A DNA stretch of 64,000 nucleotides from Episyrphus balteatus (taxonomy: Eukaryota > Arthropoda > Insecta > Diptera > Syrphidae): the NCBI RefSeq assembly GCF_945859705.1, contig NC_079137.1, positions 75,848,277 through 75,912,276 of the forward strand. Direction: 5' to 3'. Position numbers and translations under genes: made by a program. Below, piece after piece: positions 35,491 to 45,972 of this stretch. Each line of letters starts with the position of its first letter. Within the stretch, counting starts at the first letter, position 1. The notes under the pieces are model-generated. The model did not search any database. It was not told the DNA's origin and saw nothing but the letters and a program-made list of their open reading frames with translations.

Positions 35491-35660
35491 CTTGCAAAGT
35501 CTTGTTTCTTCTTGTTGATTGTAGATATCGGCGACGATGTCAATGGGGTAAATTTTTCTGACCGGTTGAATGTTATTAAATCTGCAGCACAGGTTGTCTT
35601 GTCGTAGCTCGAACAGATCTTCTTGTCAGCTTCTCTCAGAGTCTTCGTCTCAGTCCTTTA

Positions 35661-35677
35661 GACTGGCAGGATCGCCA
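35661..35677 (-). other. tRNA primer-binding site
   Basis: On the minus strand TGGCGATCCTGCCAGTC starts immediately after the CA end of the 5' LTR with no spacer. TGG at the first position pairs with the CCA tail of a tRNA, as is usual. I could not name the tRNA with confidence; it is not the tRNA-Lys type (TGGCGCCCAAC). Confidence 0.8.
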
Positions 35678-36388
35678 TGCAAAGTCTGTAGCTGGATAAC
35701 TGTATAGATGAAAATTACTCCTTAGTAATTTAGACGGGTCCGGCGAGTAGCCGTGTAAACCTTGACCCAAAAGCGAGTAGCTCTTTAGGGCGTCTATATT
35801 ACTACAAGATTGGTTTAACTCCAGCGAGTTGCTTGTTAAAGTGAAACGCAATCGTTTAGTGTAGAATAAGAAGTGTCAGTTTTTATTTTGTTCTTCTCCT
35901 TTTATACAAAATTTTATCAATAAAAATGCCTGTATTGCTATTCAACAATACTTCGATATTCAATAGGAATTCCCATAAAATGCAGCATCAGCATAATAGC
36001 CATGCACTTCAAGTGTTTTGGGCTAGCTTGCTTATGATGCATATTTTACTACCATAAGTCAGCGACCCTTAATTATGTTTGTTTTTTCTTCATTCATTGA
36101 AAGTGTTGTTGTATATGAATTTGGTGTCATATTATATAGCTCGTGCACTGAAGGTGCCAGTTGAACTATATGAGCTATATGATGTTATAGCTATATGCAC
36201 AATGCATTGAGTGTGCCAACGGAAATATAAATGTTGTGTTGTTTGTGCATTGGCTTTGCTATAGCTGATTATGAAATGTAATGCGATGGGAATATGGATA
36301 TTAAATATCGAAGCAGGTTGAATGTTCTATTAATTGTTTTTATGTTTAAGGCAATTAATTAAGTGATCGCTGGTGCGATCCCTTCACA
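35678..36388 (-). repeat. 5' LTR of the gypsy element
   Basis: 711 bp, same length and sequence as the 3' LTR as far as can be read by eye. It carries the TATAAAAGG box at 35898-35906, which would drive transcription of the element. The right flank begins GGGT, the target duplication. Confidence 0.95.
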
Positions 36389-36392
36389 GGGT

Positions 36393-36804
36393 TTATGTTT
36401 AAAATGTTTAAATATAACAATGGTTAACGAAATTTTTGCCATAAAAAAAAAATATACTTTTTTGAAGGTTTTAGGGTAAGTCAGAAATATTTTAATAGCC
36501 TCGGTTTTTTAAATATTTCCGCTATAAAATGCAAAAAATTGGGTGTTTCTTAAGTCGTTTGACGAAAGTTTTACGTGGTAACGTCATTTAATTTTGTTGA
36601 CCCATGCAACCTGCAATATTGTATTAACGTTACAAACCTTTGCATTACAAGAGGGTTCTTTCCACGTGTCCGTTACTGTCACCATATTGACATTGTTGAG
36701 TGCAAACAAAGTAAATTGTAGTCAACTGTTCAACGAGTTCTTGTGTGTTAAAAGTATGCACGTTTCCCTCAATTTATGCCAACGCATAATATTTTCCTAG
36801 AATA
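36393..36804. other. No gene recognised
   Basis: This is the sequence just outside the 5' LTR. It was scanned for the upstream half of the minus-strand RT remnant interrupted by the gypsy insertion, without a clear hit. Confidence 0.45.
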
Positions 36805-37050
36805 TTAATTTTGTTTCAATGAAAATAAGGTTTCTCTCGCATATATACGACGGAAATACAAGTTACACTTTTCAATAAATAAATCTCCCGGGTCGCAGAG
36901 TGCATGTACCGTACCAACTTTGTATATTTTTAGACATGCAAAGCATTGGTTGTGACATGGACCCTTGCTAGTTATTCCTTTTAATCCCTCAACTCGATGG
37001 ATAACTTCAAAAACACAACAATCCAGCCAGATTGTATATTGAAGGTACAA
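36805..37050 (-). CDS. Unassigned 81-residue Cys/His-containing frame
   Basis: The frame includes GITSKGPCHNQCFACLKIY, with Cys and His residues spaced loosely like a zinc knuckle, and has more balanced composition than its surroundings. It lies on the same strand as the jockey RT remnant at 30320-30545, and in the right order to be an ORF1 remnant of that element before the gypsy insertion split them. The resemblance is weak and the distance to the RT unexplained. It could be chance. Confidence 0.25.
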   Translation of the reverse strand: MYLQYTIWLDCCVFEVIHRVEGLKGITSKGPCHNQCFACLKIYKVGTVHALCDPGDLFIEKCNLYFRRIYARETLFSLKQN

Positions 37051-37099
37051 AATAGAAACGTGAGCTCACATCACCATGACACAAAATTTTCAAACGAAT

Positions 37100-37793
37100 G
37101 AATCTGTGCAACACAATTCCGCTCTATTTATATTGACATCCGACTGACGCACACACAATTTCCTTGTAGCACACAAATAAAATGTGCAGCATGACGCATT
37201 TACTTTGATGCAACTGACCCCCTTTTTGTGTACTATTGCGTTGCGTTGCATTACACCGCATCAGAATTTTCGCTTGCTGTGATATGTACTTATAGAACGA
37301 CAGAAGAACAGAGGAAATGTTAAAGTCTTTGAGTCTTTTAATACCATTTCCTTTCCTCCTTTAAAAGGGAGAACAACTTAAACGTTCCTTTTGCTTTAAA
37401 CTTTTAACAGAGTCATGCTTACTTAAGCAGCAGCCGTTCGCTTCGTCTGTAATTGTTTAAAAACCCTCCGTTCCACCGGTTAACATTGTTAAGATAATCG
37501 TATCTTTACAAAGTTCCCCACAATCTTACAAGTCGTATTTCACCCAAGAAAAGTCCTGGAAAAACTTCTTGAAATTAACTCTCCGTATCATTGGCTTTTA
37601 TTTAAGTGCACTTTAGCGAAACTTTTCAATTTCATTGCACTTGTTCACGCCGGATGACCTTCTTTTTTATAAGAACATCCACATGCGGTGAATGTGGTAA
37701 TGTTTCTTGACACAATGAAGCACGTCCCAATAAGGACGACGACAACTTTTCTACAACGACGATGACTACCGACAACGTGGACCGACTTACCAA
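37100..37793 (+). other. Candidate promoter and 5' exon of a host gene
   Basis: The stretch is less A/T-rich than its surroundings, has frequent CG dinucleotides and ACGACGACAAC-type clusters, and ends in CTTACCAA followed by GTGAGT, a strong donor consensus. A short frame starting ATGACTACCGAC precedes the donor. The next good acceptor on this strand is at 38514. If joined, the short frame would hit a stop soon after the junction, so it would be 5' UTR with a small upstream frame. No transcription start was identified. Confidence 0.3.
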
Positions 37794-38514
37794 GTGAGTA
37801 CATATATAAAACTATAAGAACATCCTTATCTTTTGTCTAGAGAGTGGGTGAAATTGCAGCACTTTACCCAAGTGAGTAAGTGTGTGTGTGTGGTATAATG
37901 TCGTGGTGTCTTTAATGCGACCAAAAGAAAGAAAAAACTGTTTAGCTGCTTTACCATCAACTTAAGGGCACCTTTCCTTGATATAGAACACTATCAGCAG
38001 CATAGCTAAACGGGAGAAAAGGAAACGGAAATGGAAATGAAAATGGACGAACGTTATGCAAATTACATAGAGAAATGGATAAACTGCTACCAGGCAATAT
38101 ACACATAGCTCTAGACTAGAAGAGTGTAAGTGTACCTTTATTACATTTGCCACTTTTCTGTAAAGTTGTCGAGCTCGTGCTGGGTTACCCCAGTTACTTG
38201 CACTCGATATCCTGGCAACTGTGAATATGCATCATACAATTTCTCTGTCAATGATTATTATTTGTGTGCACACATGTGTGCATGAATTTGGGTCATGAAG
38301 GAAGATGATGATGGTATAGAGAAGTTCTATAGTATGTGATGATATAGTTCGTTTGTGGTATTTTTTTTTACGCCATGTGAACTCTCGGTTACAGTGTATA
38401 TCCTGTCTAATAAAAAATAAAAACTTTGTATGCAATCGTCATCAAATTGAAATTGAGAAAAAAGTTCAAACTTAATTATTAAGGTTGTGAACTTTTTTTT
38501 TATGCCACATTAAG

Positions 38515-38592
38515 CTATGGCTGCTGAGGAGTATGACAATCAAATTCAAGAGGATGTTAAGTTGATGATACCTTCACCCCATAGTGTGGTTG
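38515..38592 (+). CDS. Possible first coding exon, product unknown
   Basis: After a pyrimidine tract and TTAAG acceptor, an ATG at 38517 opens 25 codons beginning MAAEEYDNQIQEDVKLMIPS and ending at GTTG with GTAAGT directly after, a full donor consensus. The other two frames have stops. The composition and codon content differ from the surrounding DNA. I do not recognise the protein. The next exon would lie downstream; none was found before the window end, so the intron would be long and filled with mobile elements. Confidence 0.4.
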
Positions 38593-38737
38593 GTAAGTTT
38601 ATTCTAATGTACTCTGTTTCACCAAAAATAGATTTGTAAATTTGATGATCTAAGTAAACCGAAATACCTAAAATTTATTTAATGTTGAGAACGTGACACA
38701 TTTATATAGCTATATATGACATTTGAAGGCTTGATAA

Positions 38738-39365
38738 CACTGGTCGGCAACGGATATAGAGCAAGAACCAAACCCTACTTTTCGAGAGGAATTTTGTGTG
38801 CTGAGTCCGAATCTGAATTCAAAATTTCACTGCCACGTCACGTTTTTCAAATAATTGAATATTAATAGGTCAAAAACGCCTGTTTTTGGGTACAATTGAC
38901 ATCAAATTACATCACCGTTAATTTTTTTTTTTGAAAACTACTTATGCAATCTCAAAACGCCATATCAACACGTCCTAAAGGTATTTATATTTTTTCAAAA
39001 TTATTTTTTTTTCTCAAAGATATTGAAAAAAGAAATTTATGATAGATATCTCAAAATCTTGATTATTTTTTCAAAGTAATGAATGGTTTTTTGAATCAAA
39101 TTCCATCTTGCGTCTTTTGATTTGGACTTATAAAGAGCAACATATTACGGAAAATATGTATATATTTTTGACTAAACATAAAAAAAATTCAATTAAAAAT
39201 TAGTTTTTGAAGCTTTATAGCGAAAATAGTGATGAGTATAGCTCAAAAACTAGACGTGATAGAAAAAATCTGTAAACAGTTTTGAATTCAGCACACTAAA
39301 GTCAATCAAAATCACCTTATAAAGTTCTTGCTCCCGACTTTTTTTTAGTTTTTTGCCGACCAGTG
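38738..39365. mobile_element. 628-bp palindromic element, family H, with TAA duplication
   Basis: The tips are CACTGGTCGGCAA and TTGCCGACCAGTG, flanked by TAA on both sides (38735-38737 and 39366-39368). The arms contain GTGTGCTGAGTCCGAATCTG and a reversed TTTTGAATTCAGCACAC, corresponding to blocks in the 29341 element. They are more diverged from each other than in that copy. No coding capacity. It sits within the intron of the candidate gene at 38515. Confidence 0.8.
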
Positions 39366-39617
39366 TAATCTGCATACTAATCAAAATTTTCAACTTGGTT
39401 TGTTAGCAAATTTTCGAAACTGAATTTTCTTAAAAGTTATGTGTAAGTAAAGTACCTACCTACTCAATTAAAAAATATTGCTTCTTTAATGATCCAGAGA
39501 AGCTTCTTTGTGTTACTAATTTTATCCAAGTAGACTGTAAAATTATAATAAAACTCCGAGGAGTCAAAAAGACGATATTTGTTTACTTATATTGAAACTA
39601 AAAGAAGAACACTGTAA

Positions 39618-40511
39618 TAGGGTAGGACGGTATAAGAGTGCGCGGTTGATAAGAGTGCGCAAAGCGATTTTCTACGGTTTGAAAGGGAATATTGGACTGA
39701 ATGCACTTATTTTCCAAGTGAGTTTGATCTGCTGTAAAAATTTCATGAAAATTTGTTTGTAAACAGAGGTGCTAGTTAAGTTTAAGTTTTTTAGCAAAAC
39801 AAAAATTACAATAAACAAAGTATGGGACATTGAAAAGTCGACAAAAAGAAACATTTGAGGAACACGTAAGATTGGTCATAAAGTGCATTGTGAAATACAT
39901 ATATATTCTTCGAGTACATGAATGTCTGAACGTGTAAGAGTGCGCACCATGATGATGTATAAGAGTGCGCGGGTTATAAGAGCAGTAAATGCTATCTAAG
40001 GTTTTAAAATAACTGGCATTTGTCCATATACCAGCAAACAGCAGCTAGAAAAAGCAATTCCAACCAAAAAGAAACCAAATAAAGTTGTACAAAAAACAAG
40101 CGAATGAAAGTAACTAGAAAATATTGAAATTTTCTCGGAACCATTAATCGAAGACTTAATTGATTGTTCCTCATGCAAGGAGTGATGGGTTGAAAAATAC
40201 TCTGTTTATTTAAAGATAGGCAGTTTTATTTGCGTTTTTTGTGCGAACTTACACCTGTACGCAACTGCGCACTCTTACAAACTAAGCCGCGCACTCTTAC
40301 ACAATAGTGTGTATAAGAGTGCGCAAATGACCTAATGTGGTTTTTTGTTTATAACTTTTGAATTAATACATTTTTGTTACCAGTTTTAAGTTTTTTTCGT
40401 TGCTTTGATTATAAACTTAAAGCTATATATAAAAAAAATAGTTAAATTCTTTTTGTTCTTGTTTTATTTGGTGTTTTGTCTAAAATGCGCACTCTATACC
40501 ACCTTACCCTA
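39618..40511. mobile_element. Inverted-repeat element with repeated AAGAGTGCGC motif
   Basis: The left end TAGGGTAGGACGGTATAAGA pairs with the right end CTATACCACCTTACCCTA. The motif ATAAGAGTGCGC or its reverse complement occurs at about eight places, clustered near 39633-39660, 39930-39970, 40266-40325 and at the right tip. No transposase is seen; short frames have no domain. Repeated subterminal motifs are typical of transposase binding sites. No certain target duplication. Confidence 0.7.
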
Positions 40512-40753
40512 CTCCGATAAATATTCTTATCAAGAGCCGATAATTTTTTACGTACTTATAAGTATAAGTATACAACTCCCTTATACGATAACTCAAAGAA
40601 TACTTACTGCATTATATAATCAGTACAAAAGGGAATAGCGTGCGACGACCGACGTTTTTACAAAATTTTGTGCCCAGAAACTTCAGGACACAATAACTTA
40701 TGCGAATAAAGTTAATCTGATGTACCCCAAAAGAGTGTGGCCTTTTTTTCAAG

Positions 40754-41696
40754 TAGGGTAAGCGGGGGTACATTTGACACCGGGGCACATTTGACTTTGC
40801 GTTTTTCGGTATGATCGTGCCCTTAATTAACAATAGTTTGGATGAAGAAAGAAGCTTAGTTTGATTTAAAGAAATTTTGCGAAATTCCGCAGTCTTTCAT
40901 TAACTTTTCGCGAAGTACCACGTGTTTCCGTGTTTTCTGTATTTCTGATCTAATTTTTGACCACCGGTATGTAAGCGATTTCTGAACCTAATAAAACAGT
41001 TTTTTTTTAATGGTGAATCAATATTTTGATAGCACTAAGCTTAAAGTTAAGTAAATTAAAACCAGCTTTTTAAAAAAATAGTATTAGTAATTGAAAAAAA
41101 AGAAAAACAGTTCTGTGGCTCCTTCGGGGCACCTTTGACTTTTGCAATGTGGGCACAGTTTTACGTTGATTTTAGGGAGTTATATATTAAATAAATTATT
41201 TAAAAATAAATCGACATCAATTAATTTTGATTAAGATTTAAATGGAGAGACTTTTTGAAATATTTTATGGTTTTTTGTTTTTTCTTCTTCTTTTTAGAAA
41301 ATAAATTTTTTGATTTTTTTTCCGTTATATTGTTTAGTAGATTGTTTAAAACCAAAAATTTATTTTTTTTTTCTTATTAAACAATAGACAAGCAAGATTC
41401 GCTGATAGTTTTAAAAATATAATGCACACGATGTGGGGTTTAATCCAGAATTGTCAAATGTACCCCTTTTAAAGTCAAATGTGCACCGGTCGCGGGGCAC
41501 TTTTGACAAAATGACTTTTTTTAGAAAACATTATTTTTTTAAATTTTGTAATATGGTAAAACAAAAAAATGTACTGTTAGTATAATCTTGAATAGTCAAT
41601 AAATCAAATACAAAACAAAACATTGGAAAAAATTAACAGTTTTCGAAAATACAGACCTTTAAAAACTAAGTGTCAAATGTACCCCCTTCTCCCCTA
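40754..41696. mobile_element. Inverted-repeat element with repeated GTCAAATGTACCCC motif
   Basis: It begins TAGGGTAAGCGGGGGTACAT and ends ATGTACCCCCTTCTCCCCTA. The motif GGGGYACATTTGAC or its reverse complement is repeated near both ends and in the interior (about 40769, 40786, 41125, 41452, 41473, 41493, 41670). The TAGGGTAAG tip is shared with the element just upstream, and a single similar end (TAGGGTAAACAGGGGTAAAA) is at 51534. No coding capacity. Confidence 0.75.
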
Positions 41697-42219
41697 GGTA
41701 CTTATTTTACTCAAATCAAAGTGGAACAACGTTAATTTAACATTGCTTCTTTTTTCCTATTTTTATTAAAGAAAATAAAAAAACAACAAACTATCATCGA
41801 AAGTTTTTTTGGCAATATTATTTTTAACATTGAATAGGGAACTTTACCAATTTATTAAAATCATAAATGACAGACCATACTTTAATGAATCTGACAGATA
41901 AAAATTAAAAATTTAACAAAACAATAAATAGTAACCATACAACTATTTAGAAAAAAGTGTTAAATTAATTTTTATTGATTACAAAATTATCTTTACCAGT
42001 TTTTATGGTTGCTTTCAACAACTGTCAGAGTCATCAGAAAACTAAGTTTGATTGGGATTACCGTCGTTTGACAACAAAAACTCACTTAAAATTATCTAAT
42101 TATGCCAAGTGATTCATGTTACATAGTAAAATAGTAATAGTACAAAATACCCGTTTTGCATTCAATCTTTCCTAAATGCAAGTGTCAACAGTATTTTTTT
42201 CTACACGAAACCAATACTT

Positions 42220-42306
42220 CCCGACAAACAATTTTGGTTCTATAAAGCTTTACAGATGCAATTGTTGCTTCTGTAAAGCTTTATAAAAGCAAAATTGTTA
42301 GTAGGG
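42220..42306. mobile_element. Small hairpin element, family G
   Basis: CCCGACAAACAATTTTG at the left pairs with CAAAATTGTTAGTAGGG at the right. The arms continue with TCTATAAAGCTTTACAGA and TCTGTAAAGCTTTATAAAA. It is the most complete copy of the family in the window. No target duplication was found. Confidence 0.65.
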
Positions 42307-42423
42307 TTGCCCTATAGAGTAAGTAAAAACGAACGGACAGACCAACTTAACGGTGTCGTAATGTAAATTTTGATCAATACCTTTTTAATGTGTTTTTTGA
42401 CATTTAACGAATATTTATTATTA

Positions 42424-43526
42424 GTCCAGTGCATTTATAATTTGACCCAGCAGTTTGTACCACCCCCAAATTTTTTTTGCTCATTCGATAGAGCATTGGC
42501 TGAATATTATTACCCTGATTTTTCGCACTCGTGAAATTCACCTTTCGGCCGCCATCTTGGATTTTAGTTTTTGTTCAATATCTCGATTTCTATTTATCCT
42601 ACATAAAAGTTGTGTATACAAGAAACGTAGGCAATTAAATTTCGCGTCTTTTATGTTAAGAACACTTTTTCGATATTCTGACTATTAAAAAAGTTACAAG
42701 CCAAAAAAGTAAAAAAAACCGAAAAAAATGACAATTTTAAAGTTTTGAGGACTTTTTATCAAAATTATGAAAAAACGTTCCGAGAAAAGATTATTCACCT
42801 TAAAATTCTCTACAACTCTGCTATACAACTTTTTTTTCTATCTCTATAAATACAAAAGTTATTAATATTTTTTTCTGTTAAAAATGCTCTTTTTTGTTTG
42901 TGTTTTTTATCTTTACTTTTTTCTTAAATTTTTTTTTACCAAATCTTGAATTTTAAATGATTAGTGAGTATTTTAAAGCTTTATGTTACAAGAGAAAATT
43001 CAGGACCTGCAATTTTTTTATATTTAAGTCTCTTCATTTCGTAAAAAAGGGGTATTTTTTAACAAAAAAGTATTAATAACTTTTGTATTTATAGAGATAG
43101 AAAAAAAAGTTGTATAGCAGAGTTGTAGAGAATTTTAAGGTGAATAATCTTTTCTCGGAACGTTTTTTCATAATTTTGATAAAAAGTCCTCAAAACTTTA
43201 AAATTGTCATTTTTTTCGGTTTTTTTTACTTTTTTGGCTTGTAACTTTTTTAATAGTCAGAATATCGAAAAAGTGTTCTTAACATAAAAGACGCGAAATT
43301 TAATTGCCTACGTTTCTTGTATACACAACTTTTATGTAGGATAAATAGAAATCGAGATATTGAACAAAAACTAAAATCCAAGATGGCGGCCGAAAGGTGA
43401 ATTTCACGAGTGCGAAAAATCAGGGTAATAATATTCAGCCAATGCTCTATCGAATGAGCAAAAAAAATTTGGGGGTGGTACAAACTGCTGGGTCGTCCAT
43501 ATATGAACATCATAAATGCACTGGAC
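42424..43526. mobile_element. 1.1-kb foldback element with about 440-bp arms
   Basis: The left arm (about 42424-42895) and right arm (about 43060-43526) are almost exact reverse complements around an asymmetric loop of about 160 bp. The two arms translate to the same 70-plus-residue frame on opposite strands. The tips are GTCCAGTGCATTTA, flanked by TA on each side. The right arm has about 17 extra bases near its tip (near 43495-43511). No transposase is present. TA flanks suggest Tc1/mariner-like insertion. The high identity of the arms implies recent formation or gene conversion. Confidence 0.85.
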
Positions 43527-43529
43527 TAT

Positions 43530-45968
43530 ATAACAAAAAGTAAAAAAAAAAAATCTCTTAAAAATTAAAGTCATTGCAAGTGAAGACTCGTGTTTGAGTA
43601 AATTATTCAAACACATCTCTCAAGGGACTCTTATATTGTGTGATTATAATTACTACGTCAGTAATTTCACTTTAAATGAAGCCCTTCATCATGGGGCATC
43701 ATTATATTTTTATATAGACAAAGTAGATATACAAAAATATCTATCATCATTTAAAAAGAAAAGGTAAAATGCAGACAGATGGCGCTCTACTCTTACTGAT
43801 TTAAAAATAAACCACTCACAGGAAAAACATTTGAAAATAAATTTTTAATTAGATGTTTTCCTGAAAAAAACGTAAAAACAAAACTATAAAAAAAGAAGGA
43901 AAAAAAAAAACACAATCATACTTTAATTAAAAATGTCTCAGAGTAAGAAAAAAAAGGCAAATCGGTGTGAAAGCTAAATGCAAATGCAAAGTGGCAAATG
44001 GCATAACCACTCGAATTCACCCCCTCCAACGAACGGTAGAGGTAACTGTTTTGTGAGAAAAAAAAAAGAAAAAATCTTTTCTTTATTTCACAACGCGGAA
44101 TAAATTAGTGTTTGCTGGCCCGGGAGCTTTAAAAAAAAAGAATGTTGATTCAAAGTAAAAAAAAAATATATAAAAAACTTGAAAGTGTTTTCTTCCGTTA
44201 GAAGTTATTTATATTCCTACAGAAACTTTATTGAAATGAGGATTTAAAAGGAAATACACGAGAAAACCCACTGTTAAAAAAGAAATGAATTTTAAGTAAA
44301 TCTCTTTAAGAAGTTGAAATTGAATCTAAATTTTTAGTTAAAGTTTAAACTTAAAAAGAAATGACCAGACTAACTAAGACATTCAGAACTTTGAGGCTTT
44401 AGATTTGTTCTGTCTGCTTTATCGTTTGACGAATATCAAATTTTAAACTCATTTAAAATCTTTGGACTGACAGAAATGTCAAAATGAGTCGATTGTAAAC
44501 ACTGTTAAATTGTGATTATATCATCTGTCAAACAGAATAGAATAGGAATTGTGTTCATGACTTCAAACGCTGAAATGAAATATAATGTGGGTTTTACATG
44601 TGTCAAATTGCTGTAGTTAAAATTTTCAGTGATGCCAAATAAGCAATTAAAATGTTTGTTTTTTAACAAAAGAAAAATGCAATTAAATATAAAAATTAAT
44701 CATAAAGCTATAAAATATTTATCCAATACCACACTTTACATCACTTTTCAACCCGAACCGATCTGGGCGGCGTCAGTTTGTCTTGATTTTATTACCCAAT
44801 CAGCAAACTTAATGAAAATAATACCTTTTTCAAAACTGTCTCTAATGAGCATCATTTATTTTCCATAAGATGTCGCTATTTCCTCCCTCTCTCACATTCT
44901 CTACTTCAATCAAAACAACAAATACTTAATGATGGCTTCAATTTATAATGAATTTTCTCACTCCATGTATCTTTTATGACATATAAATGATTTTCTTCAA
45001 CTAAAACAAATTATTTTCTCTCTTTCTTGTCCTTGAAATTTATTACAATGAATCTCTTCTTTGGAAATCTTTCAACTGGAAGTAATTTCAAAAACTATTC
45101 TCAACTATTTCATAATTAATTTATATATATATCAGAGAAAAGCTGTCTAACATCTACTATTTCTATATAAATTCTACATAACAAGAGTTTTCATTTAAAA
45201 TGTATAAAATACAAACACACTTGTATAATTTGTATGTATTTCAAATGTCTGCATCAATTTTCTTAGAAATTGCTATTTATAGCCACAAATAATGATGGGT
45301 GAAATGCATTTGCATAAGCGTCATAATGTTCATATAATATATACGTGGGACGTATACATATAGATCCTCTTTAACCACAATATAAATACTTAAAAGCTGT
45401 ATGCAGCAAATTTTGCATAGAATAGATTTCTATGTTTAAATTTCTTATTATTTTCCTCCTAGTTAATGAAAAAACGTCACACAATTTAGGTACTTGAAGC
45501 CATAGCCTCTCCAGACGAAGAAGGAGGCTTAGTTTTGTAATTACGAAATATGATGATGATGATGATGGCAGGTGTAAAAGAGTATTAAAAGTGTTGCCAA
45601 TTCACTGTAGGTAACTTTGTGGTTAGTTTGAAAATACTTTAGTATTAGTGAGATATGTGCTCTTATCACTTAGCTTGACACTTGTGTATCTTGTCAAAAC
45701 TCTAGCTAGTCTTCTTATCTTAGATATTGCCTAACAAAGTGGCCTTATCTCGTCAAGATTTCAACAAAATAAAATTATGTATTGTGTAAAAAAATCAAAT
45801 GTTTAACGACACTTATCGGAATAATCCACCCCATTCCTCTCCTAACGATTGTTTAATAACCTGCAAAATGTGTTTTAGAACACATTTTCTTAATAGTGAA
45901 ATACGACTTACTCTACCTTGAAAAGAAGCAATTGTTTTAAAGAAATGTATTGCCAATTTAATCCAACC
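43530..45968. other. No gene recognised
   Basis: A/T-rich, with poly-A tracts near 43540, 43900 and 44150 and a GATGAT microsatellite near 45551. The frame at 44629-44868 has a balanced patch near 44755-44790 but no domain or good splice sites. Confidence 0.5.
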
Positions 45969-45972
45969 TTAA

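Larger units (their letters stand above)
30633..36388 (-). mobile_element. Ty3/gypsy LTR retrotransposon, internally defective
   Basis: A 5.76-kb element on the minus strand bounded by two 711-bp LTRs and flanked by a GGGT duplication (30629-30632 and 36389-36392). Order in its sense direction: 5' LTR, primer-binding site, a 204-residue frame in the gag position, an A-rich segment, partial reverse transcriptase with RNase H, integrase, A-rich 3' segment, polypurine tract, 3' LTR. RT before integrase defines Ty3/gypsy. Protease and the N-terminal part of RT are missing. No envelope gene is present. The LTRs appear identical by eye, which indicates a very recent insertion. Confidence 0.95.

Noticed and set aside
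42455..42688. Same protein predicted at 42455-42688 (+) and 43250-43513 (-)
   Set aside because: The identical peptide results from the inverted arms of the foldback element, not from two genes.
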